This document shows positions 23,825-35,912 of a stretch of DNA of 64,000 bases, piece by piece. The stretch's first letter is position 1; every line of letters starts with the position of its first letter. Where the stretch lies: NCBI RefSeq assembly GCF_021347895.1, contig NC_067121.1:18115962-18179961 (forward strand), written 5' to 3'. The notes below the pieces were generated by a model, which worked only from the letters and a program-made list of their open reading frames with translations, did not search any database and was not told the origin of the DNA. This DNA is from Acanthochromis polyacanthus. Taxonomy: Eukaryota > Chordata > Actinopteri > Pomacentridae. The position numbers and the translations under genes were made by a program.

Positions 23825-25260
23825 TGTCAATTACTCTAAAAATTAAATATTCTAATATTCCATCGACTATTCTGGCAATTAAATCAAGTAATCAGATTAC
23901 GTGTACATATACCGGGCTTTGCAAAAGTTCTGTTACACGGTTTCATGATCTTTAGAGACGTTGACATGTCGGAGTGAAAAATTCAATTAAACAAACTGAA
24001 AGTTCTACCTTATAGGCAGGTGTCATTAACACAAATTTGTTCTCTGGTGAAGTTGTATCAAGATGGAAGTCAAAAGAGTTGAGATATCTGCTCTCCTTCA
24101 TGCTGGCCACAACAAGTCTGACAGAGCCAAGCAGCTGAACATCAGCCGGATGACCGTCCACAGAGTCGTGGAGAGGCTCAAGAATGGTGAAGATCTTTCA
24201 GATGATCTTTCAAGAATGGTGAAGACCTGAAAGATCTTCACCATTCTTTAGCCTCTCCGCGACTCTGTGGACGGTCATCCGGCTGATGTTCAGCATGAAG
24301 GAGAGCAGATATCTCAACTCTTTTGACTTCCATCTTGATACAACTTCACCGGAGAAAAAAATCTGTATTAAGGACACCTGCCTATAAGGTAGAACTTTCA
24401 GTTTATTTAATGGAATTTTTCACTCCGACATGTAAACGTCTCTAAAGATCATGAAACCGAGTGTAACAGAACTTTTGCAAAGCCCGGTATAGTATAGTAC
24501 AAAGGTATTGTGTATATAGTATACTACAAGGGTGTTCAACTAAAACTCTAAAGCCATGCGAACCCAACCTGTATTTAGTTGGTGATGCAGAAATCACATC
24601 ATCATGTTTTTATATTTGGTCCACTTAACCTGCTGGTACTGAAGCTGATAGAACACAAATAAGAAAACAGACTAGTTTGTTAGTGTTTATTACAGAGGAT
24701 GTTCTATTAGTAACATTAGTCTCACTTTAATTTGGCCACAAATTAAAGTGATTTCTTTCATTATGAGATGGTGTCAAACCTACAAGTGCTTCAATACAAT
24801 ATCATGTTTGAATACATGAAGTTTGATAGTTTTATTGATCAGCTGTTTGTTAGAAATAATCAGCTGCATCAATCGGTAAAATAAATACATTAACACACGT
24901 TTAACAGTATTCTACAAGTATTCATGTCTTAGATAACAGTAGAAACTTTAAAGCATCACAAATTTCTATATTCCTCATTATTCTCCATTAAATCAACTGT
25001 TTGCGGTACACTGGAGTTGCTGGAGCTTGCGGTTAAAATAGAAGCATCCCATCACATTTAAAGTCTCCTCATAATTAATTGATTGTAGGTCCAGGTCTGA
25101 ATAGGATGAAGCCTGGGTTTGGATTCTGACCGTGGTCAGACAGTTAGTGACCTGAGGTCTTTTATGTATATTAAACAAAGCCTCCATTCAGAGAATTTTG
25201 CGTCAAGGAATTTTAGTAATCAAATTACTCGAATAACTCGAGGAATCGTTTCAGCCCTAC
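23825..25260 (-). mobile_element. hAT-like non-coding repeat, copy c, interrupted
   Basis: Inverse orientation of copies a and b. The right edge GAGGAATCGTTTCAGCCCTAC is the inverse of GTAGGGCTGAAACGA. Internal blocks include AAACTCTAAAGCCATGCGAA, AATTAAAGTGATTTCTTTCA and TTTATTGATCAGCTG. It is cut by the palindromic mariner derivative at 23912-24487, after which GTACAAAGGTATTGTGTATA resumes. Confidence 0.7.
23912..24487. mobile_element. Palindromic (head-to-head) mariner derivative
   Basis: Flanked by TA on both sides (23910-23911, 24488-24489). Ends are CCGGGCTTTGCAAAAGTTCT and its inverse. Left arm about 23912-24197 and right arm about 24225-24487 are near-identical inverses around a short spacer. 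Each arm contains the start of a Tc1/mariner transposase: MEVKRVEISALLHAGHNKSD then KQLNISRMTVHRVVERLK, a helix-turn-helix. The catalytic region is absent from both. Confidence 0.85.
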
Positions 25261-26019
25261 TTTGAAGCGTACTTTCAGAATGACAAGCAATTGGATGGCA
25301 AACTAGATTACATGACAACATTACGTCTCACACAGAAACACCTAGTAGCACTGAATAATAGGAAATTGTGTTTCATTTTGTTATGCAGTGCTATGTGTGG
25401 ACTTGAATGTGTCTTTTACAGGCCAGAATGTTGTTGACATTACACTAAGTCTGCTGTGTGTGCTCCAAGCAAGTCATCAGAGCTCATCCACTGCCCCGTA
25501 TAAATCATCACAAGCTGCAGCCGTCCAGGAATTATCCACTGTCCTCACAACTTCTCCTCTCTGAGTGGACCCCTGGGGCTACAAAGAGCTTTTCCACTGT
25601 GTGACATTTAACAGTACAGTCAGTGCTGGCTCTGTATTATTACAATGAGCGTGCTATCAAAAGATAAAACTGCACTACTGGCTCAAATGGTCTGAATTCA
25701 TTCAAAATATGCTACACCTGTCTTTATTTTTAAAAATATTTTGGGGAGGATTTTGAAGAATTAGAGACTTTAGTGGTAATGACAAAGAAACCTGTCTAAG
25801 CCCTCTTCTTTCTTCTTCAGTCTTATTGCATCTTGTCTGCTTTATCAGATGTAGGCTGGCATTGTACACCTAAGCCCAAAATTGTTATACAATAAATACA
25901 AGGAATTTATTGATTTTTTTCAGTTAACCATCAGTATTTCACCTCAGATTTGACATAAATGTGGGCAAGTCTGGAACCATGACCAGTAATGTTATGTGAA
26001 GTAACACTGAAATTAAACT
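25261..26019. other. No recognisable feature
   Basis: Intergenic sequence; nothing supported. Confidence 0.45.
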
Positions 26020-27120
<1,101 letters not shown>

Positions 27121-27249
27121 GGGTTGCAATTGATTATTGTATGAATAACAGTAACAGTGACAGTGTGATTTTTTTGTTTTCACCCTGTCAAAGATGTTTC
27201 TTTACACTTTCTATCTTAAATAAATTGGTGTTGGCTTCAGACTTGCTAG

Positions 27250-28040
27250 TAGGGATGGGAATTTCGACTAATTTCCCCACCAACTAGTCTCAAATTGTAT
27301 TTGCAACTAGTCGACTAGTCTATAAAGCCACATAATGACAGTGAAGAAACATTTTCATTTATATCCCGCTCTGTAAGTCTGGATGGGATCTGTAGTGACT
27401 TTGCGCATGCGCGATTCATCTGCTGTCTGGCCGCGGAGGGATGTGTCCTCTAATCAGACACTGGGACTGCTGTGGGGTTACTGGACTGACAGCCTGTGCT
27501 TTGGGAGGGGGAGAAGCTCACAGCAGCACCTGAAAACAGTAGCTGCAGAATGAGTCGAGTTTTCCTGTCAGTCTCCAAAACGGCAGAAAAAGTCGCTAGA
27601 TTTGTTGCTAGTCGCTTTTGACAAAAAAAGTCGCTAGGACACTTTGGAAAGTCGCTAGATTTCGCGAGAAAGTCGCTAAGTTGGCAACACTGGTTTCTGC
27701 TTACACAGCCGAGAGGCGACCTTGTTGTCATCTGCTGCGTCAAAATGCTGCCAAACGGTGCTGATTTTCTTATGCGGGAGCGTCGCCATCTTCCCACTTT
27801 ACCTTTCCAAACTTTCTTCCCCAAACTGTGTGGCCCTGCCCCCCGCTACGTGTGCGTGTGAGGGGAGGGGAGGAGGAGCAATTCTCTCCCTGGCTGCTCA
27901 GCCTGTTTACAAAGAAGCCGAGGCGCGAAGAACAAGGTGCATGATGCTTAATGCAGCGTTTAACCGACTAGTAAAATACTAAGCGTTAAATAAATAAGTA
28001 GGCGGTTAAACGATTAAACGATTAGTCGCGCACATCCCTA
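27250..28040. mobile_element. hAT-type element with near-perfect target duplication
   Basis: Ends TAGGGATGGGAATTTCGA and GTCGCGCACATCCCTA are partial inverses. Flanking 8-mers CTTGCTAG (27242-27249) and GTTGCTAG (28041-28048) differ at one base. The interior includes ACTAGTCGACTAGTC palindromes and, inverted, part of the element seen at 8161-8756. No long transposase frame remains. Confidence 0.72.
27334..27692 (-). mobile_element. Truncated inverted copy of the 8161-8756 element
   Basis: Matches the inverse of 8161 to about 8520: TATATCCCGCTCTGTAAGTC, GACTTTGCGCATGCGCGATT, TTACTGGACTGACAGCCTGT, AAGTCGCTAAGTTGGCAACA. Only one terminus is present. Confidence 0.8.
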
Positions 28041-29160
28041 GTTGCTAGTGTGTCCTATTTATAACAAATCTAAGGTGAAATACTATTGTGTAACTGAAAA
28101 AATTAAGACATTTCGAGTTCAGCATAAGCCAGCCATCATCCGGTTCTGTCAGCTGGCTTTTTCCCTCCTTATGCCATCTGCATGTTACTGCTGTCAAAAC
28201 CCTCTTCACTTTGGGATAAAAATAACAATAACATCTAGGCAGCACCACATTGAAAATTTACATTTTTGCCAAGGATTTGGATCATGCAGTCAGGCGGTTG
28301 TGATGTTTGTTTTTTTCATTGGATTATCCATTTTTATAACAGCCCTCATTTCACTGCTAAACCAACAAACAAAGTTTGGGAGCCTGAACAAATTCAACAA
28401 GCACTGCCTCCCTTCAGGCTCCATCACTGCCACTGTGGCTTCCATGCAAGTCTTCAACGGCTCACTAGTTAGCAGCAAACAAGGCCTCTTTAATACCTCT
28501 GTTTGCGCCCACATATCTCACCTAATGGAGGTCCTAGGAAGATGGGCTTCATAGTCTAAAAACATCTATGGCCCTGTGTTCCCACCACCAACAGCTACAC
28601 TCCTGTTGGTCTGCCGCACATTAAGGCCAGAGCAGGGCCCTGTCAGGTTAAACAAAGTCGAGGCGAATCACTTTGATCCTTAAGCTCAGCACAGTGCAGC
28701 GGCTTCGTCATCGTCCCCTTCCTCGTTCCTCTGAGTTTTACTTGTTATTGGAACATAATGTGTATACAGTGATATCATTTCTTTCTCTTTGTGAATGATT
28801 TGTTTATGTATGTAGTTGCATGCAGTTTTGTGTGTTTTTCATTTTTGTGCTAGCAATACCATTACCACTGACACTACTGTTAGGACTGATCCGGTGTGAT
28901 TGTATGTCTGTGAACCTTACGTAGTTTACTACATAAGGTTTTCTTTACTTCCTGTCAAATCACTTTAGATCACTGTGCCTTGAAATGTGCAAATACTGTA
29001 TATTGGCCTCTAATACATTTAGTATTCTACAGATTCTAAAATTAGAAGTGCTTTGTTTTTAGTACTGTACATCAAGTTTTTAGAGTAAATTCTAACCATA
29101 ATGTTAATGTTAATCTGGTTACTAACCTGCCTGATTTGTCAAATTTTTTTGCTGTTGTTG
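28041..29160. other. No recognised gene; one unexplained 170-codon frame
   Basis: A plus-strand frame at 28042-28554 is open for 170 codons and includes a hydrophobic stretch (VVMFVFFIGLSIFITALISL). No domain, splice context or family was recognised, and overlapping frames are open on the other strand. I do not call it a gene. Confidence 0.35.
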
Positions 29161-29180
29161 TTCCCTTTGGATCGATAAAA

Positions 29181-29212
<32 letters not shown>
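29181..29212 (+). repeat. (CTAT)n microsatellite
   Basis: Eight CTAT units replacing the first bases of the adjacent MITE. Confidence 0.95.
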
Positions 29213-29503
29213 ACTTTGGCGTCACTTAGAAATGTCCTTGTGTTTGAAAGAATTTTTTTTTCAATGAAGTCTAAACATTGTCAATGTGGTAAATGACTAT
29301 TCTAGCTGGAAACTGCTGATTTTTATTGGAATATCTACATAGAGGTACAGAGGTACACATTGTGTTAGCTAATCATGTTAAAAAGCTAATTAATGATTAG
29401 AAAATCCTTGGGCAATTATGTTAGCACATGAATAAAAGTGTGAGTTTTCAAGGAAAACATGAAATTGCCTGGGTGACCCCAAACTTTTGAACAGTAGTGT
29501 ATG
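29213..29503 (+). mobile_element. Tc1-type MITE, left terminus lost
   Basis: CACTTTGGCGTCACTTAGAA, TAAATGACTATTCTAGCTGG, ATTAATGATTAGAAAATCCT, GTGACCCCAAACTTTTGAAC, AGTAGTGTA. The outer left repeat is replaced by the CTAT array. Confidence 0.85.
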
Positions 29504-29819
29504 TACTTGGTGGTTGAATTCAAAATAAAATTTGAGATTATTTTTCCCCCTCCTGATCTGTTTTCAAAAACAGCAGCAATGATCAATATGACATGAAATT
29601 AAAGATTTTATCGTGATAAATGTCCCAGCTATGTCATCTAGACCTTACTGAAACCACACTGGAACCAATACTGAAGCACTTCTGTAAAAAAATACCAACA
29701 TAACGACCACATCTACAATAAAAAGTGGGGTGTCCACGGGAATTTAAACACAGGCTGACCATAATAGTCAATAAGCCTTTTAAAGCCTGGACAGGAGCCA
29801 ACAGCCCCCAAAACACAGC

Positions 29820-30545
29820 AGGCCCGGCCCTATGTGCTGTTAGCAGAGAGCTGCTCAGTGGCTGGATGTGTCCGGAGCTGCACACCAGCACCCACACCAG
29901 CTGCACCTGTGTTTGCGTGCGCGTGCCTAGGGTGGTGGTGCAACGCAATGTCCCCCCCCCCCCCCCCACCTCCCTCCTCCTCCCTCCTCCTCCTCCTCCT
30001 CCCCCTCCCCCCCAGCACCACCTCAGCAGCAGCCATGGATGTTCTACAATGTCTGCTCCTGCGCTGCAAGCTAGCCCCGTACCGCCACCCGAAACTCCGG
30101 CAGCTGTTTACACATCACAGCACCACAGAGCCCAGCCGCGTGTTAGCCCTTCAGCTAAGTTCATTAATGCCGCGTTACATGAAACCCTCCTATGTTCTGC
30201 CTGAATGACAGTATGCCGAACAATAGCCATAGTTTAGACATGACTGAAAATGAAGAGGGCAAAAAAAACACAACTCCAGCGTATCGTCAGCGACCTCAGT
30301 CATGTTTCAGTCATCATTGGTATGGTGGACAGACAGGTTGGCATCGTTACCAAGCTGGTTAATGTCCTTACCTTGCTCTCCAGCTCCAGAAAACAAAGGA
30401 TGCTGTTGCGGGTTGTCTCCGTTAGGTCTGTGCGTCTGTTCGGCCTGAGTCTGACAGCATCCTGTTACAGCCAGCAGCACCGCTGTCAATTCACCGGGAG
30501 AAGCACCGGAGTTTCCGGTCAACACCTTCAACATAATGCTACAAT
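29820..30545. promoter_or_regulatory. GC-rich, CpG-containing block; possible promoter or first exon
   Basis: GC and CpG content are clearly above the AT-rich surroundings, with a (C)n(CCT)n tract at 29949-30014. On the plus strand an ATG at 30035 has a strong context (GCAGCCATGG) and a 57-codon frame. On the minus strand an ATG at 30534 opens a frame that reaches GAGAGCAAG/GTAAGG near 30373, a good donor. Neither product was recognised. It may be an unannotated gene start, a non-coding RNA promoter, or a chance GC-rich patch. Confidence 0.35.
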
Positions 30546-31918
30546 TTGGTCATCAGTCTCACGTAGTTGTGATGGTTATGTAAGGATATGAGTAAAGATT
30601 CACCTTGATAATACTACCCAGGTGTGTATGTAAGTCAAAGCATTACATTGTTCTTTCCTATGTAGAAAGAACAAGTATATGTAAATTTTAAAAATATACA
30701 TCAGTGAACCACTTCAGATGATTTTCTAATTGTTTTGTTGTCTGTGTTGTACCACTAATGAATACTGTAAAACATTTTTCCATCAAGTAGTTAAACGTTT
30801 TATCCTGTAAGGAGTTGTGGGTGAGGTGTCGACTCCAGGTGACAGTGGACTAGAGGCAGTTGTCCAGTCCATTACAGGTCCAAATCAGATCCACAAAACA
30901 GACCCGTACTGCTGTTGGAGCAACAGTCCTAAAACCTGGATCACCCTGGCAAAATATTGTAATTGAAAATGTGCTATGTGATGTTTAAACAGCCCCGTGA
31001 CAGACTGGAGACCTGTCCAGGGTGAACCCTGCCTTCGCCCTCTGTCAGCTGGGACAGACTCCAGCAGGTACGTATAGCCTTAAGCATGCTTGTGCTTTTA
31101 TTTTGAAGATTAAAATGTAACATTTTCCGGTTAATCTTTTTCACTAAAGCTGCTAGCTTGACGCAGCTGCTAACGGGTCCGTCTGCATTGAGGCAGAGAA
31201 ATGGAGCTGGACGGCAGATCTGCCATGGACTGACTGCGTCTCTACGGCATTTTCCACCGACTACATGCATTTACCTTGTCATACCTAGACTTTCAATATA
31301 GTTTTATTTTCAGAACATCCCTTTAACTTTCTATATTTTTATTAAAATTAAGTGCATCTAATGGTTTGTCAATACAGCTCGCCCCTGCGAATATGAATGG
31401 AGTGGTCCATTCATTAAAGGGCCAGTGCATGCCTTGTCTTTGACAGCTGACTACACCCCCATGGATGTGCAAATCTTTTCAATCTTTCATTCTAAAGGCA
31501 TCCCAACTAGGACGGATCTACTTATCATTTTGAACTCGGCACAGGTCTTTTTACACATCTCGTCCCCAAAAGTCTTTCCTCTCACTACAACCTGCGACAG
31601 CAAACCCACTTGAACATCTCCAAAGCAACAGAGCTCCACACACTTGTTTATTTAGAATAACAATGGCAGTAACTTCATTAATTAGTGTGATTTGAAATTA
31701 TCCCCAACATGGAGACAGGATCGGTCTTTGTCAGGCTGTAGCAGTAAGTCACGCTGTGTATTTTTCCTCACATTCGAAACATGAGTTGTCACAAACAATC
31801 TATTCAGTTCAAAAATCTATATTTGTCCCCTGAGGGCAGTTCAAGGCTCATAGAGCAGTTGGGCACAGAGCTGTAGCAACAACTGTATAATAATAGCAGC
31901 AGTCATGTGGTGGCATTG
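30546..31918. other. No gene; dispersed-repeat fragment at about 31000-31070
   Basis: GAGACCTGTCCAGGGTGAAC, TGCCTTCGCCCTCTGTCAGC and TGGGACAGACTCCAGCAGG are the inverse of the central blocks of the dispersed repeat. The rest is unassigned. Confidence 0.5.
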
Positions 31919-32000
31919 TCAATGTCTATATTGTATTTCTGATTCATTTAATGTTATCTTCATTGAAAATAAATGCTTTTCGTTTAAAAAAAGGACATAG
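31919..32000 (-). mobile_element. Tc1-type MITE fragment
   Basis: CAATGTCTATATTGTATTTC, TGATTCATTTAATGTTATCT and TCATTGAAAATAAATGCTTTT match the right third of the minus-oriented copies. Both ends are missing. Confidence 0.7.
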
Positions 32001-32845
32001 CTGCCTGGAGGTCTCTGTTTTTATTTCCTGCAATGAAGGGGATATTAAATATAGGTAAGATGTAGATAATGAAAGAGGAGGAGTAAGCTGTGTAAAAAGC
32101 TGCTGATTCACCACATCTAGAGAGTCTGACCTGTTCTGTATCTAAGTCAGACTATGTTTGAACTTTTGTCAAAATTGTCATATGAATTCTTCTGTTATGA
32201 CCAAAAATATGTTTTGTGAGATCACTGTGACCTTGAACTATGACATTTGACTCTCAAAATCTGAACAGTTCATTGTTGAATTTGTTAAGCAGACATTTGT
32301 GCTTGTGCCACATCTGAAGAAAGTTAGCGATAATGAGATATCGGGTTCAAGAATGGGACAGACAGAGACACAGATGGATAGATGGATACATGTACATGCA
32401 AGCAGACATACAACCTAAAAACAGAATGCCTCTAGCCGTAGCTGCTGCCGACAGGGAGGCATACAAATTCTCCTTAAAAACGTTAAACATCTGAACGGAG
32501 CAGGGATTCTTCCACCGATGTGAAGGAGGATAGAGAGGATGAAGCGTGTTGAGAGTCAGTAAGTGTGCCCCTGCTTCACTGAAAGACAGTGCTGTTTGTC
32601 TGCCATGAGGCACACACACACCCAGACAAACACACTGCCTTACACAGCTTCTGAGACTCTGTGTTGTCATGTGGGCAAACCCCCACACTGTTACCTAGCA
32701 ACCGTGAAAAACCAGGCTACAGAGACAGCATCCTTGTCATCATAGACTCGTGCAAAATCAGGCCGAGTGGACGGCTGCTGTGGAAGCAAGAGCAAAAAGC
32801 CATGTGAGGCCACAGCAGATGTTACTCCTGAGAGACAGACCTGCT
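32001..32845. other. No recognisable feature
   Basis: Intergenic; no supported ORF. Simple GACAGA-type tracts at 32355-32390. Confidence 0.45.
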
Positions 32846-32847
32846 GT

Positions 32848-33034
32848 TGCATTACAGTTAAGTTTAGCAGACACTTTTATCCAAAGCAACGTACATCTGA
32901 GAGTAGATACAAGGCAGGTAGGCAAGCAGCACCAAAGACCTTGCCTAAGGGTCCTCACTGGATAACTGTGATTTAAACCACTGATCTCCTGTGCCAAAGT
33001 CAAGGATGTTAGTCACTGAGCTATCCAGCTGCAC
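32848..33034 (-). mobile_element. tRNA-derived SINE with fish-type 3' tail
   Basis: Read on the minus strand: ATAGCTCAGTGACTAAC (A-box like), GGTTTAAATC (B-box like), a tRNA-unrelated body, then CTTTGGATAAAAGTGTCTGC and TAAACTTAAC. The GGATAAAAG.GTCTGCTAAA tail is shared by many fish SINEs and their partner LINEs. Confidence 0.75.
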
Positions 33035-33985
33035 TGCTACAGGCCACAGCGCAAGGAGACAGACAGAAGTCAAATGTTTGGAGAAATTTATTGCTATTGC
33101 TCTATCTCTATACAAAACAGTAGAGAAGATAGTCATGAATACACTGTGGGTAAAACACCATACGATATGCAGCAGTTACATACAGTTCTCTGCCAGACCT
33201 CTCCATCTGATTACATTTAGTCAGTTTTATGGAATAGCACATGCAAACCACCCAGTGATCACTACTGTATATACATATTGTATCTGCCATTGTACTTGCT
33301 CACCGTTTGTATGAAATGCTGTACCCTGCCAATACTCTAAGTCAGCTTACCTTCATAAAGTGGATCTCTGGCTCTGTAAGCCCACTGTACACCCTACTAC
33401 AGTAATTGTTTTGCAGGAAAGACTAGCAGTGTCTGGTGGGTATGTTGCTACTGGAGGTCATAGTGGACCCTCCATCATATCCGATGCTGTAATATATCTG
33501 TTTATATATTTTGATGTTTTTGTATACCCTTTTTTGAGGTAAGATAATAACATTTCCCTCCTTTGTTATGTTGTGGCAACATCACTAGTAATAGCACTTG
33601 TTTGTCAGGAAGGTCCTTGGTCCCAATTCTAGTTCTGCACTGCACAACTATTTAAGTGTTTGTCTTTAACTCTTAGATGCATGAGTGATTGGACCCTACC
33701 CTCTTCCATAAGTGGTTCAAAAGAAAATCAAGATGTTTTTATGACTTTTTTTCCCCCTTTTTGTTAAGAATAATCATTTGCATTATTGTTTCTATTATAT
33801 TTTGGTCCACACAAAAATGATTTCATGTTTGACATGCAAACCTATCAATCAATATGTAGCTATATAAATAAATGCACACATGCACGTATACATACACACG
33901 TACACACACACACACACACTCAATACATAGACTAAAGTTAGCAAGCTTATTTAGCTAGCTAGTGTTAGCTAACTATAAAGTACAC
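33035..33985. other. No recognisable feature
   Basis: Intergenic, AT-rich, with a short CA run near 33901-33920. Confidence 0.45.
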
Positions 33986-33987
33986 AA

Positions 33988-35106
33988 AGGGTCATTCCGT
34001 GTGGTTTCACCAGATGGTGGTTGCCGCACCATCTTCAAATTAGTCCTAAATTTGCATGCCATTAGATAGTCACAAAAGTACTTTCTATGCAAAATTGTAG
34101 GCCTGTAGCTCAAATAATTTCTGAGTTGTGGGGGTTTGAAATTTTCAGAATTTGGGCTATAAAAAGCCTCACCAGCGTTTTTTGCATCTTTAAGTGGTTA
34201 TTTCTCAGCCTCTAGACATACCAGAGAGCTGTAAGTTGGTAAACAAGGCCTCTGCATGTAGCTAGTGCCGCACAAACATCCTCAGGTGTTTCCCTACACT
34301 CTGCAGACCATGGGGGCTTGCTAAAAATGCTAAAAAAAATTAAGAGATACCTACTCACGAGTGGGGTTTGGAACCTTAAAAGTACTAGAAATACTGCACA
34401 GAAGTGTTCTAACACCCCTGGGTTCCATTCTACACAAACTTGTGTGATAACTTAGCAAACTGGAGCTTTCTAGGTACCTCAGTTTGGAAAATATGAGCTC
34501 CCAAAGTTGGATGAGATTTTTAATTGGCTATTTTTGGTGGCAAAAATCTCAGTGTGGGACAGGTACCAGAGACCCCAAATTTTTCTACAAGACAGTTCTA
34601 TCTGTCTTCTATCACTGTACAAAAAAGCAGCAGGGTTATATTTGTAGTTACTGAGATATTCTTACTCAAAATGGCATGGGTAATGTCAAAATCGTTTTTT
34701 GCTTTTCAGCCCTTTAAATTGGGATACAAGTATTAGTAGTCATTCCAATGGTAGTATTATGTATGTTTTGTTCTTTTTGAACAGAGTGTAGGGAAACACC
34801 TGGGGATGTTTGTGGGGCACTAGCTACATGCAGAGGCCTTGTTTACCAACGTACAGCTCTCTGGTATGTCTAGAGGCTGAGAAATAACCACTTAAAGATG
34901 CAAAAAACGCTGGAGAGGCTTTTTATAGCCCAAATTCTGAAAATTTCAAACCCCCACAGCTCAGAAACTATTTGAGCTACAGGCCTACAATTTTGCATAG
35001 AAAGTACTTTTGTGACTATCTAATGGCATGCAAATTTAGGACTAATGTGAAAATGGTGCCGCAACACCTCCAAGGAATATCTGGTCATTTCACCTGGAAT
35101 GACCCC
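33988..35106. mobile_element. Large foldback element, about 325-bp inverted arms
   Basis: Left arm 33988-34312 begins AGGGTCATTCCGTGTGG. Right arm 34783-35106 ends TTTCACCTGGAATGACCCC. The arms are near-perfect inverses throughout (for example GCATGCCATTAGATAGTCAC against GTGACTATCTAATGGCATGC). The 470-bp centre carries no transposase. No clear target duplication was found, so the class is undetermined. Confidence 0.85.
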
Positions 35107-35228
35107 TAATCTGATGACACATAATAATAACATATTCTGTTTCACACAAGAGTCATGAATGTGCATGTATGGTGAAAAATATCAATTTGATGGCATAATT
35201 TTTTCTGAGGTAAAAAATGTAGATAAAA

Positions 35229-35321
35229 CATACAGCACCCTCCATAATTATGGGCACCCCTGGTTAAAATGTGTTGAAAGCCTTAAAATAAATGCAATTT
35301 TTGTTGCAGAAGCATACGCCA
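35229..35321 (+). mobile_element. Tc1-like terminal fragment
   Basis: TACAGCACCCTCCATAATTA followed by TGGGCACCCCTGGTTAAAA is the terminal repeat of a fish Tc1 family. It is cut at its right side by the dispersed repeat at 35322. Confidence 0.65.
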
Positions 35322-35680
35322 TCCATCCATTCTCTATACCCCACTTTATCCTCACGAGAGTCGCGGGGGGTGCTGGAGCCTATCCCAACTGACTCGGGCG
35401 AAGGCAGGGGACACCCTGGACAGATCACCAGTCTATCACAGGGCTACATATACAGACAGACAATCATTGGTGCATTCACACCTACTGGCAATTTAAAGTA
35501 ATCAATTAACCTCAGCATATTTGGACTGTGGGAGGAAGCCGGAGTGCCCGGAGAAAACCCACGCATGCACAGGGAGAACATGCAAACTCCATGCAGAAAG
35601 ATCCCACAGCAAGTTTCAAACACAGGACCTCCTAACTATGAGGCAACATTGCTAACCACTGAATCACTGTACCACCTGTA
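35322..35680 (+). repeat. Dispersed repeat, best full copy in the window
   Basis: CCATCCATTCTCTATACCCC, ATCCTCACGAGAGTCGCGGG, GGAGCCTATCCCAACTGACT, ACACCCTGGACAGATCACCA, GGAAGCCGGAGTGCCCGGAG, ACATGCAAACTCCATGCAGA and CTAACCACTGAATCACTGTA, in the order expected for the family. Probably inserted into a Tc1 remnant. Confidence 0.9.
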
Positions 35681-35912
35681 ATGAATATTTGTCAAACAAT
35701 TATTAATTTTGAGTCGCATGATTGTAAAAAAAAAAAAAAAGAGATTGACAAAAACATAGCTTCATTTTCGATTAATTCCCCCATTTCAAATTCCAACTCC
35801 AATGCATCAGCAGTTTAATACATCTGTTTAAAACTACCTATTTCATTTGACGCCAATTGCTCTGTCTCTTGTGTTGTTTTTACTGTTCTTTAATGTGTAT
35901 TTTGTGCATATA

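Noticed and set aside
24170..24260. CRISPR-like repeated AAGAATGGTGAAGA units
   Set aside because: These are the centre of the mariner palindrome, not spaced direct repeats.
28042..28554. 170-codon open frame, one of the longest in the window
   Set aside because: No recognised domain, no splice context, overlapping open frames on the other strand; likely chance or part of an old repeat.
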